Below, piece after piece: positions 47,946 to 56,076 of a DNA stretch of 64,000 nucleotides. The translations under genes were made by a program, and so were the position numbers. Within the stretch, counting starts at the first letter, position 1; each line of letters begins with the position of its first letter. This stretch comes from Stentor roeselii (Eukaryota; Ciliophora; Heterotrichea; Heterotrichida; Stentoridae). The notes beneath the pieces are model-generated. The model ran no database searches. It saw nothing but the letters and a program-made list of their open reading frames with translations, and had not been told where the DNA came from. Where the stretch lies: positions 62,001 to 126,000 of the forward strand of contig RSEH01000118.1 of the NCBI GenBank assembly GCA_006503475.1, read 5' to 3'.

Positions 47946-48773
47946 ATGGAAAGAACCCGTCCTCCAGAACAAACAAGCATTCTCGAAACCCTGACATCCG
48001 AAGAACAAAAAACTCTCGATCAGTTCCGCAGTCAAGTTCCAGGTCGTTGGGAAGACCGAGATCTAGCCCGTTTCCTTCGAGCGCGTAAGTTCAATTTCGA
48101 CAAATCAATGGAGATGATAACGAAATACATAACATGGCGTCGAGAAAGCGACGTGGACAACGTCAGTTCATTTGACTTCCCCGAGGTGAACCAATTGAAA
48201 GAGATTTACCCTCACGGTTTCCACAAGACAGACAAATTCGGCCGAGTGATTTACATTGAAAGGTACGGAATGATCGACATGGAGCGAATCCACGCGATCA
48301 CCAGTGAAGAGAGACTGATTCGCTACTACATCCGTGAATATGAAAGCATGGTCAAACTTCGCATTCCAGCCTGCATCAGAAGGGCAGGAGTCCCCGTCGA
48401 ACAGTCCTTAACCATCCTCGACCTCGGCGGGTCTTCAATGAAACTAATGAAAAAAAGTGTTTATAATTTCGTAAAGCTCGCCTCCGGCATCGCTCAGGAC
48501 TATTACCCAGAAATTTTAGGAAAAATGTTTATTGTCAACTCACCCACTTTGTTTTCAATGGCTTGGAAAGTAATTAAACCTTGGATTGATGAGAGGACTC
48601 AGAAGAAAATTACTATTGAAGGAAGTAAGTTTCAGAAGAAATTGTTGGAGCTTGTTGATGCTCAAAATCTTCCTGATTTCTTAGGAGGGACTTGCAATTG
48701 CACTGGAGGATGCCTGAGTAGCGACTTGGGGCCTTGGAGAGATGAATCTGGAGCTTTGATCCAAATAAACTAG
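47946..48773 (+). CDS. Sec14-like CRAL-TRIO phospholipid-transfer protein
   Basis: 275 residues. CRAL-TRIO N region (about 15-75): LDQFRSQVPG, DRDLARFLRARKFNFDKSMEMI. Lipid-binding domain (about 85-250): YPHGFHKTDKFGRVIYIERYG, SLTILDLGGSSM, IAQDYYPEILGKMFIVNSPTLFSMAWKVIKPWIDERTQ and LPDFLGGTC. The last elements are the hallmark gating helix and lid of Sec14. It likely moves phosphatidylinositol or phosphatidylcholine between membranes and feeds PI kinases. The N-terminal leader is C-rich in codon use. Confidence 0.93.
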   Translation: MERTRPPEQTSILETLTSEEQKTLDQFRSQVPGRWEDRDLARFLRARKFNFDKSMEMITKYITWRRESDVDNVSSFDFPEVNQLKEIYPHGFHKTDKFGRVIYIERYGMIDMERIHAITSEERLIRYYIREYESMVKLRIPACIRRAGVPVEQSLTILDLGGSSMKLMKKSVYNFVKLASGIAQDYYPEILGKMFIVNSPTLFSMAWKVIKPWIDERTQKKITIEGSKFQKKLLELVDAQNLPDFLGGTCNCTGGCLSSDLGPWRDESGALIQIN

Positions 48774-48843
48774 TTAGATTATTATGAAAATGATGACAAA
48801 TGACTCATCAACTATTCGGTCTAACCGAAAACTCAAAATTAAC

Positions 48844-49464
48844 TTAAGTAAAAGCACTGGAGTGTCTTTCATGAATAACTGAATGACTTTTCTGTTTTTC
48901 CACTATTTCAAGGCCACTATCAGTAAAAATTCTTTCCCTTTTCGCTTTCATCACCTTTTTTCCATAATCATTTCTTTTATCATTAACTCCTTTTCGACGT
49001 ACCCAGTCATCAGTTCCAATATTAACAGGTCCAAGTCCTCCAAGTTGATAATACTTTGCAGGTTTTATCGAGTTATAATCTTGGATTGTGTAAGGTTTAA
49101 ACTCGTTATACTTGAAAGGTCCTGAAGGAATCTCTTCTAATGGTGACATGAAAGAATTAGGAGGAGCTTGTGAGAACTGCCTTTTCGGAGAAATCACTTT
49201 TCGACTAGGCGATGCAGAATTTGGGACTTTTATTGGCTGGATTCGCTCGAATTGGTTGTTTTGCTCGACTATCGACCTGCCTGAGGACTTAATGACTGGA
49301 CTGTGGACCTGCAAGGCTGTGGGCTTCACAACGGCTCGGTCAGGGATCACGTCAAGTTCACCTGATTTGCCGACTGTTGAGCTTTTGGCTTTGAACCGCT
49401 CTTGAAAGGATTGCATTAAATAATAAGCATATGGAGATGGATGATTTACCAGATGAAGTGGCAT
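48844..49464 (-). CDS. Basic protein with a GGLGP..IGT..W element
   Basis: 206 residues, Ser/Pro-rich up to about 120. A conserved-looking block at about 125-175 follows: KPYTIQDYNSIKPAKYYQLG, then GLGPVNIGTDDWVRRKG, then a basic helix. I have a weak memory of a similar YTxxDY..LGGLGP block in vertebrate Jhy-type ciliary proteins, but cannot confirm it. The ArfGAP gene ends 12 bp upstream on the same strand, so the promoter probably lies within that gene. Confidence 0.65.
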   Translation of the reverse strand: MPLHLVNHPSPYAYYLMQSFQERFKAKSSTVGKSGELDVIPDRAVVKPTALQVHSPVIKSSGRSIVEQNNQFERIQPIKVPNSASPSRKVISPKRQFSQAPPNSFMSPLEEIPSGPFKYNEFKPYTIQDYNSIKPAKYYQLGGLGPVNIGTDDWVRRKGVNDKRNDYGKKVMKAKRERIFTDSGLEIVEKQKSHSVIHERHSSAFT

Positions 49465-49476
49465 GATTAACTAGAT

Positions 49477-50259
49477 TTAATCTTGTTTAGAGCTTTTTTC
49501 CTCGATTTCTCGGATCATGTTTAGGGTTTCTTCTTTTAACTTGGCAAGGTTTAGGTTGGATTGAAGTTTTGAGTAGACGTTGTGAGCTTCTTCTATCAGA
49601 GAGTCGCGGTTTGACATTTTTCTTATGAATTTTTTTCCTTGTTGAGCACTCCATTCTAAACCTTCTTTACCTCGCTCTGCTCCCCATTTTACTCCTTGGC
49701 TGAAGAAATCGAATGCACCGGTCGTGATTCCTTTTATTACTGAAAATGTCTCACTGTCTTTTAGCTTGCCTAAAGCGTTTTCGTAACCTGGAGGTTCTTT
49801 TATCTCGGTTTCTTCTTGAGTGATTGGCTCAGGTTCTCTAAACTCTTCCATAAGTAAAGGTCCTTCTTCTTCACTAGGTGTGAGCATCATAATTCGATCT
49901 CCATCAGCCATCATCTTAAGCATTTCCCTGTAATACTCACAAGCAACAGTCTTATACTTAAAATCATCAGAAGCATTAAGCGGAATAGAGTACATAGCAA
50001 AGAAAGTCTTAAGAGAAGTATTCCCTCCAGCAGTCATCAACTTCAAATGACGAGTAGTCCAAGGTTCTTTTAACGACTTGACATGACTGATGTTGATTCC
50101 CAAAGAAGAATGTTGATTAGCACATTTAGAACAAAGCATAATGCCAAGATTTACAGAAGCATGAGTCAAATCCACATTATTGCAGTCAAAACAAGTACGA
50201 TTTTCAGGGTCTTCTCTAAGTTTCCTGAATATTTCAATAGTTGTGTGCCCTGAAATCAT
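49477..50259 (-). CDS. ArfGAP-domain protein lacking the arginine finger
   Basis: 260 residues. A C4 zinc finger with Cys23, Cys26, Cys43 and Cys46 (C-x2-C-x16-C-x2-C) followed by LGINISHVKSL and a W..RHLKLMTAGGN segment makes this an ArfGAP domain (about 5-120). In ArfGAP1 the catalytic Arg lies in HRGLG; here the match is HSSLG, so Ser51 replaces it. The conserved Trp before the second strand is His33. The C-terminal half is helical and includes GAFDFFSQGVKWG, a Trp-containing amphipathic stretch that recalls membrane-sensing ArfGAP1 or Glo3 tails. It probably binds Arf or coat proteins without strong GAP activity. Confidence 0.85.
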   Translation of the reverse strand: MISGHTTIEIFRKLREDPENRTCFDCNNVDLTHASVNLGIMLCSKCANQHSSLGINISHVKSLKEPWTTRHLKLMTAGGNTSLKTFFAMYSIPLNASDDFKYKTVACEYYREMLKMMADGDRIMMLTPSEEEGPLLMEEFREPEPITQEETEIKEPPGYENALGKLKDSETFSVIKGITTGAFDFFSQGVKWGAERGKEGLEWSAQQGKKFIRKMSNRDSLIEEAHNVYSKLQSNLNLAKLKEETLNMIREIEEKSSKQD

Positions 50260-50303
50260 TTAAAAGATTAATAATCAAATAAAACTTAAATTTGAAATAA
50301 AGA

Positions 50304-51836
50304 ATGGATAATGTTTGTTATATCTGTGGATGCACCAGTCAAGAACAAGAACTCAACCCGATAAGTGGACAACAGGTGAAGTTTGTCTGTAATGATGATC
50401 TTGAAAAGCATTTGAATTTTCAAAGAGAATTTGCTTTTCAAGATAATGAAATCTGCAAAATATGTCTTATTAACCAGCCGACATTTATCAGCATCACTGA
50501 AGTGCCTTTTCAGAAATACTGCAACACTTGTGCTTGTCTGATGTTTCGAATCACTCCAGGAGGACCAAAAAGCGAGTTTTTTATCCCGATTGAATGGAAA
50601 AAAATAGTAAAAAATAAGGAAAGTCTGGAAGAGTACAAAAAGCTTAGAGCGAAGATAAAAATAGTGAAGAATAAATGCAGGAACTTTAAACAGTCTTTTG
50701 ACAATTCGATGAAACAACTGCAATTAACTCAATATGCTGCGCGTATGTTTCCAGCAGTAGAGAGTTATTTTACTAATAAAATCAGAGTTGTTCAAAACTA
50801 TAAAGCTGAGTACCAAGGAAGGTATAAAGACGTTTTACGTAACATCAAAGAGTCGATTATCGCTGGAAACAACAAAAACAACGACGTTGTTTCGAAGTTC
50901 TTGAAAAATCAGCGTGTTTTCGATATGATGGACTCGAATAGTCTGGTAAAAGCAAAGCTTAATCTAAATCCTGATACTATAAAAGATGAAAACTTCTACA
51001 ATATCCAGTTCAAGCCACTTAACGAGCTAATCCATCATCAGCACCTCGTGATTTTCTTCGAAGAAAAAGAAGACATTTTCGAGTTCTCTCCTAATGATGA
51101 CCAGCATAAACTCATCAGGTACAAAGAGTACCAATACAAGTACTGGAAAAATAAAGCCTTTTGGGCAAGTTTTGAAAATGGAGACGTTCTGTATACTGGA
51201 GGGTCTTACAACAGAAAGCCTTGCGGGAACTGCTTTTTAGTTAATCCAAGAGAAAAGTTAATGAGTTATCAAAAGCTTGTCATGAAAAGGCACGCTCATA
51301 CAATTACGACTTTTAATGATGTGGCTTATATCTTTGGAGGAGAAACTCTTATTAATGATCAAATCATGCAAACTCTTGATAATGAGAAGTTCATACATAA
51401 AAACAACCAATGGGAAAAAATTACTTCTTCTCCTGAAAGGCTGGGAAGGCCAACATCTGCTTTTTTTAAAGAAGAAATCTTTTTAACTGGGAATAAAATC
51501 AGCAGGATTTTCGTTTATAACATTCGAAAAAACTGTTTTGCAAAAGAAGATTTGAATATAAAGAACAGTGGAGAAAAACTATTGTTAAGGGTCCAAGGTG
51601 AACTTGTGTTACTCGTCGGTTCTGACGTACTTTTATTTGACAATACGAAAAACATCTTCCAAAAAATCGGCGAAAGTAACGAAAAGTTCACCACATCAGT
51701 AATGGAGCCAAGAATGTTAAGCAATCAAAAGGTTTACTGGCTCACAATCGACGGAAACATCTGTTCTTTCAACATGGCCACTAAAAAATGTCGCGTAGAG
51801 ATGTTAAAATCCGAGATATTCAACAGAAGTTTCTAA
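50304..51836 (+). CDS. Cys-rich N-terminus, coiled coil and kelch-like propeller protein
   Basis: 510 residues. Residues 1-85 carry paired Cys (CYICGC, CKICL, CNTCAC), likely zinc-binding and B-box- or RING-like in spacing but not a clear match. A helical region (about 95-190) follows, then kelch-like blades from about 260 (VLYTGGSYN, VAYIFGGETL, EIFLTGNK). The plan recalls TRIM-type proteins (zinc, coiled coil, propeller), but the family is not certain. It diverges from the ArfGAP gene across 44 bp and converges on Rpt4 across 9 bp. Confidence 0.7.
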   Translation: MDNVCYICGCTSQEQELNPISGQQVKFVCNDDLEKHLNFQREFAFQDNEICKICLINQPTFISITEVPFQKYCNTCACLMFRITPGGPKSEFFIPIEWKKIVKNKESLEEYKKLRAKIKIVKNKCRNFKQSFDNSMKQLQLTQYAARMFPAVESYFTNKIRVVQNYKAEYQGRYKDVLRNIKESIIAGNNKNNDVVSKFLKNQRVFDMMDSNSLVKAKLNLNPDTIKDENFYNIQFKPLNELIHHQHLVIFFEEKEDIFEFSPNDDQHKLIRYKEYQYKYWKNKAFWASFENGDVLYTGGSYNRKPCGNCFLVNPREKLMSYQKLVMKRHAHTITTFNDVAYIFGGETLINDQIMQTLDNEKFIHKNNQWEKITSSPERLGRPTSAFFKEEIFLTGNKISRIFVYNIRKNCFAKEDLNIKNSGEKLLLRVQGELVLLVGSDVLLFDNTKNIFQKIGESNEKFTTSVMEPRMLSNQKVYWLTIDGNICSFNMATKKCRVEMLKSEIFNRSF

Positions 51837-51845
51837 AAAAATACT

Positions 51846-53027
51846 CTAAACTGGGTTATAATCTATTTTCCCTTCAAGTTTCTTTGTCTCTTTAATCTTC
51901 CTAGCAGCTTTCATAAAATCCTCCTGATCAACATGATCCCTCATTTCCCGAATAGCGAACATTCCCGCTTCAGTGCAAATATTTCTCATATCAGCTCCAT
52001 TGAACCCTTCACAAAGTTTAGAAATCGCTTCATAGTCAATTTCAGCAGCTTTTCTAATAGTCCTTGCATGAATCTTTAAAATATCAGTCCTAGCGCTTTC
52101 ATTCGGCAGAGGAATCTCGATTTTTCTATCAAGTCTTCCAGGTCTCAGCAATGCTGGGTCAAGTACATCAGGTCTATTGGTGGCCATGACCATTTTCACC
52201 TTTCCCAGTTCTTCAAACCCATCAAGTTGGTTAAGCAGTTCCATCAAAGTCCTTTGAATCTCCCTGTCGGCTGACGTCCCTTCGCTGAAGCGTCTTCCTC
52301 CAATAGCATCGATTTCATCCATGAAGATAATGCAAGGCTGATGTTCTTTCGCATAAGCAAACATTTCTCGTATCACTCGAGCGCTTTCTCCGATGTACTT
52401 GTCGACGATGGCACTGGCGACAACTTTCATGAACTTCGCATCTACGTTGCACGCAAGAGCTCTGGCTATGAGAGTCTTCCCAGTACCTGGCGGACCGTAA
52501 AGCAAAACGCCTTTAGGGGTCTTTATGCCGACTCTTTGGAAAAGCTCTGGATTTGTTATTGGCAACTCGATGGCTTCACGAAGTTCTCGAAGTTGTTCAC
52601 TTAGTCCTCCTATTGCGGAGTAAGGAACGTCGCCTGGACTTTCAGTGGTCATGTTGAAGACCATCGGGTCTACCTCTCGGGGAAGCTTGCGCATGATGGT
52701 CAGGGTTGTCATGTCGAGAGCTACCCGGCTTCCTGACTTTAAAGTTGATTTGTCGATTTTTGGACGGGAACCCACCACGTATCTTGGACCACTTGAGGCT
52801 TTTACTATGAACTTCTCGTCGTCTACTTGTTTTAAGACCTCTCCGATGATTAGACCCGCGTTTTGGACTGCTTTTAAGTCGTCTTCTGTTTTTGCGTATT
52901 CTTGACGGGTCTTGGATAGCATTTCTTTGGCTTAGTAGAGGTTACCTGTGTCTGTTTTTGACTTATTCTCGTTGTACTCTATTTCTTTTTTGAAGTACTG
53001 TGCTAGAAGCTGCTCTCTTTCGTCCAT
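51846..53027 (-). CDS. RPT4: 26S proteasome regulatory ATPase Rpt4 (PSMC6)
   Basis: Two exons (52946-53027, 51846-52930) give 388 residues, one fewer than human PSMC6. An N-terminal coiled coil is completed by exon 1 ([18 protein letters not shown]), then the OB domain ([24 protein letters not shown]). The AAA domain has Walker A GPPGTGKT (173-180), Walker B IIFMDEID (Glu233) and the Rpt4 run [19 protein letters not shown]. The C-terminus [11 protein letters not shown] matches Rpt4. It forms part of the heteromeric ring that unfolds ubiquitylated substrates. An ATG within exon 2 would lose the coiled coil; the spliced start is clearly better. Confidence 0.96.
52931..52945 (-). other. 15-nt intron (gtaacctctactaag)
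   Basis: Minus-strand intron in Rpt4, splitting an Ala codon (ACA G / CC AAA). Retention ends at TAA within it. Ends AAG rather than TAG; A at position 10. Confidence 0.9.
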
Positions 53028-53407
53028 TTATTTAGATTGGCTTGCTAAGAACTCATCGGGTTGATCAGGAGAAGGGCTTTTGGAACTTTAATGAAATGAG
53101 TTTTAAGATTTGTGATGAATTTTTTATGTTTGAATTGGAGATATTCGAATATAAAGAGGATCTTTATTTTAATTGTTATGATCTGAGAATTGCAGGATTT
53201 TAAGTAATTCTTCATTATTTTTATAGATTGATTTAAACTAAGTAACATGCTAGATCGTAATCTTTGTGTATCTGGTAGATAATCTTAGAAGACTTGATAT
53301 GAATAGAGATCTTTAATCACTTAAATAGCTCTAAATTCCTTTACATAAAATAATTCCCTAACTAAAATTCGATCCTTTAATAAAATTTCTAAGAGTTAAT
53401 TAAGTTT
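53028..53407. other. Intergenic, nothing recognised
   Basis: AT-rich, between the Rpt4 start and the end of a small gene, both on the minus strand. It should include the Rpt4 promoter; no element identified. Confidence 0.45.
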
Positions 53408-53878
53408 TCACATCATCTGACGTCCTTCATCTTCCAGTCCAGAAGTCTGTATCTCAATAGTATTAGTTAATGATGACCGATTTACTTTTCCTTCTCGTCT
53501 AAGCCTACATCGAAAAGAGTCCTTAAAACTCTTAACATTCTTACAAGGAGTAAGTTTCAAAACCTTCACAAAATCCTGAGCCAGAAAAAACTCATCACAT
53601 TTTTGAAAGCCGTTAACTTTCGGCCACAAGCCAATCTTTTTCCCAACAGATCTCAAAGATTTCACATTTTTCTGTGCATGCAAGCTACTAGAGAAGTGAC
53701 ATGGAGAACAAAAGGTAATTTTTTTCTCATAAATAGCTTCACTACTTTTAACTCTCTCAGGTTTTTCCTGTTTGCCAGTCCTTCTCAAAACATAATTCGG
53801 CTTCAAAGCAAGATTTGAAACCGTAGAAAGTCTCTCCAACAAAGCATCATTCCCTTTCATTACCTTATAACTTTCCAA
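53408..53878 (-). CDS. Small basic protein of unknown function
   Basis: 156 residues, basic, with scattered Cys (FCSPC, LTPCKNV) and no membrane span or known domain. Its ATG lies 41 bp from that of the divergent POLD2 gene. Codon use is like that of the neighbours, supporting a real gene. Confidence 0.6.
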   Translation of the reverse strand: MESYKVMKGNDALLERLSTVSNLALKPNYVLRRTGKQEKPERVKSSEAIYEKKITFCSPCHFSSSLHAQKNVKSLRSVGKKIGLWPKVNGFQKCDEFFLAQDFVKVLKLTPCKNVKSFKDSFRCRLRREGKVNRSSLTNTIEIQTSGLEDEGRQMM

Positions 53879-53919
53879 TTAAATCATCCAGTCATCTCCA
53901 TATTACCTCTCTAAAAAAA

Positions 53920-55215
53920 ATGAACCCGGGGAAAGTGAGGCAAGTATCTTTCGACTACAAACTAACCGGTACTCGCTTCATGCAAGAGCTGCAGTTTTCC
54001 TCTCAGTACTTCCACATCTACCGTCACCGTCTGAACGAGTTGCGTTTGAAGATCGATAATGAAGAAAACAGTAACATTTACGTGGATCGAATAACAGAAG
54101 TCAAACAAGACCAACACGTTTTTTTGACTGGAATCATTGTAAGGTCTCACATGGGCAGGTCTTCTAACATTGAGAAGTACATCGTCAAAGTAGGATCTAT
54201 GGACTCACGGCCAGGCATCGGAAACTTTTCATCATCGGAAGATAAAATTTTCATTGAAGATGAAAATGGAAGACTTACTGTTGATACCAGTCATCTTGAT
54301 ACTGATTGGTCAGACCTCGTCACTGGAATCGTTGTTGGCATCAGGGGGGTCATCAAGGAAGACGCCACTCTTCAAGCTCTTGAATTGTTCTTTCCTAAAG
54401 CTAGTCCTTTTAAAAGTATTCTTCAGTTTAAAGACGAATATATTTGCTTTGTTTCTGGACTTGAAATTGGAAAACCAAATTTTAATCATACACTTTTCAA
54501 TACTTTGACTGATTATTTCTTGGGGAATTTCTCGGATGATGATCCAGTTGTTGGGAAAATTGCGAGACTTGTTATTCTTGGAGATTCGATTTTTAAACCA
54601 CTTGCTGCTAGAACTGTGGATCGAAGGGCTGTTGGTGAAAGTGAGTTGAAAGGTTTTCAGGAAATGAGCTCTTCGCTTAAACAACTTGATACATTGGTTT
54701 CGGAACTTTCTGGAATGTTTCCTGTTGATTTGGTCCCTGGAGAGCTAGACCCGACTAATGCCTCTTGGCCGCAGCAGCCACTAAGTCCTTATCTCTTTCC
54801 AAAGTCATCTTATTACGGAGCATTACAATCCGTTCCAAATCCCTACGAGTTCGAATTAGACGGAGTATCATTCCTTTGCACAAGCGGTCAAAACATTTCC
54901 GCACTATCCCAATTCCTCCCTCCAGAAAAGTCCGAAATTCAAATAATGAACCTAACACTAAAGGCAAAACATTTAGTTCCAAACGCTCCAGACGCCCTTC
55001 AATGCATTCCAATGCAGCAAAACGACCCTTTCATAATCGGAAAGCTTCCTCACTGCTACCTTGCAGGCAACACCAAAGAATTCAGAACCGCCTTCAGTGA
55101 TGAACGTGTTCGACTTATCTGTGTTCCAAAGTTCTCCGTTTCAAAGAGCATAGTTCTTGTGCATCGGTTTTCATTAGAGCCATTCGAGTTCTTTTTCGAA
55201 GAAAAATATGATTAA
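53920..55215 (+). CDS. POLD2: DNA polymerase delta small (B) subunit
   Basis: 431 residues, close to the family length. The N-terminal OB region includes NIYVDRITEVKQDQHVFLTGIIV and FIEDENGRLTVD. The calcineurin-like phosphoesterase domain follows, inactive in this family: VILGDSIF in place of a metal-binding site, VDLVPGELDPTNASWPQQPLSPYLFP, which is close to POLD2's PGEFDPTN..LPQQPLHPCMFP, and a final VLVHRF segment. It ties the catalytic subunit to POLD3 and PCNA for lagging-strand synthesis. Confidence 0.93.
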   Translation: MNPGKVRQVSFDYKLTGTRFMQELQFSSQYFHIYRHRLNELRLKIDNEENSNIYVDRITEVKQDQHVFLTGIIVRSHMGRSSNIEKYIVKVGSMDSRPGIGNFSSSEDKIFIEDENGRLTVDTSHLDTDWSDLVTGIVVGIRGVIKEDATLQALELFFPKASPFKSILQFKDEYICFVSGLEIGKPNFNHTLFNTLTDYFLGNFSDDDPVVGKIARLVILGDSIFKPLAARTVDRRAVGESELKGFQEMSSSLKQLDTLVSELSGMFPVDLVPGELDPTNASWPQQPLSPYLFPKSSYYGALQSVPNPYEFELDGVSFLCTSGQNISALSQFLPPEKSEIQIMNLTLKAKHLVPNAPDALQCIPMQQNDPFIIGKLPHCYLAGNTKEFRTAFSDERVRLICVPKFSVSKSIVLVHRFSLEPFEFFFEEKYD

Positions 55216-55255
55216 TGCAGGTTTTATTCAATTATGATTTAATAGAAGTTAATTT

Positions 55256-56065
55256 ATGGAAAAAGTTGTTCTTATCACTGGAGCCAATCAAGGTATCGGC
55301 CTGGCCCTCGCGAAATTACTTCTGGAAAGGGCACCAGAGTACACAAAAATCATTTTAACTGCGAGGAACACTCAAAAAGGCCTTCAGGCTGCAGAAAGTT
55401 TAAATGCTCCTGATCGGGTTGATTTTCAACAGTTGGACGTCACGAACCCTGGGCAGGTTCGTTCTGTTGCTGAGTATGTCAGAAGGACTTATGGGAAACT
55501 TGAAGTACTTGTTAATAACGCTGGGGCTGGATGGGCTTCTGGGGAAAATCCTTTGTGGGTCATTCCTAACTACTTGTCTGTCAATTTTTATGGACTTAAA
55601 AGTGTCACTGAAGAGTTCTTGGATTTGATGGGTGAAGGAGGGCACGTTGTTAATGTTAGTTCTGTACTTGGACTTCCTCAAAATATTGAGGATTTAAGGA
55701 TTAGGGGAAGAATTTATGATACGAATTTGCAGATTGAAGGACTTATGCAAATTGCTCAAGAATTTGCTGCTCTTGGAAGTGATTGGAAAGATATTGGATG
55801 GAAACTTCAAGGGAATGGAGTTTATAGTATTACGAAGGGACTTGTTAATGCTTATACTAGGATACTTGATCAGGAAATGAAAAGGAATGGTAGAAGGGTC
55901 AGAGTTAATGCCGTTCATCCAGGATGGGTAAAAACAACTCTAGGTGGAAAAAACGCTCCTCTAACTCCAGAGCAAGGTGCTTTAATCCCATTCTGGGTAA
56001 TAAAAGACGAAAGCGGCATAAGTGGAAAATACTGGTCTAAAGGTCTCTGCAGCGATTTTATTTAG
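55256..56065 (+). CDS. Short-chain dehydrogenase/reductase, carbonyl reductase (CBR1)-like
   Basis: 269 residues of a classical Rossmann SDR. TGANQGIG (8-15) binds the cofactor, NNAG is at 87-90, Ser135/Ser136 in NVSSVLG, and Tyr190-x3-Lys194 (YSITK) form the catalytic set. A dozen or so extra residues before the Tyr and the C-terminal GWVKTTLGGKNAPLTPEQGA resemble CBR1-type NADPH carbonyl reductases. Arg37 after the second strand (TARN) favours NADPH. The substrate is unknown. PWP1 starts only 11 bp after its stop on the same strand. Confidence 0.9.
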   Translation: MEKVVLITGANQGIGLALAKLLLERAPEYTKIILTARNTQKGLQAAESLNAPDRVDFQQLDVTNPGQVRSVAEYVRRTYGKLEVLVNNAGAGWASGENPLWVIPNYLSVNFYGLKSVTEEFLDLMGEGGHVVNVSSVLGLPQNIEDLRIRGRIYDTNLQIEGLMQIAQEFAALGSDWKDIGWKLQGNGVYSITKGLVNAYTRILDQEMKRNGRRVRVNAVHPGWVKTTLGGKNAPLTPEQGALIPFWVIKDESGISGKYWSKGLCSDFI

Positions 56066-56076
56066 TCTAATTAAAA

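Noticed and set aside
52920-52922. Internal ATG as the Rpt4 start
   Set aside because: It would drop the N-terminal coiled coil conserved in Rpt4; a 15-nt intron joins a proper first exon starting at 53027.
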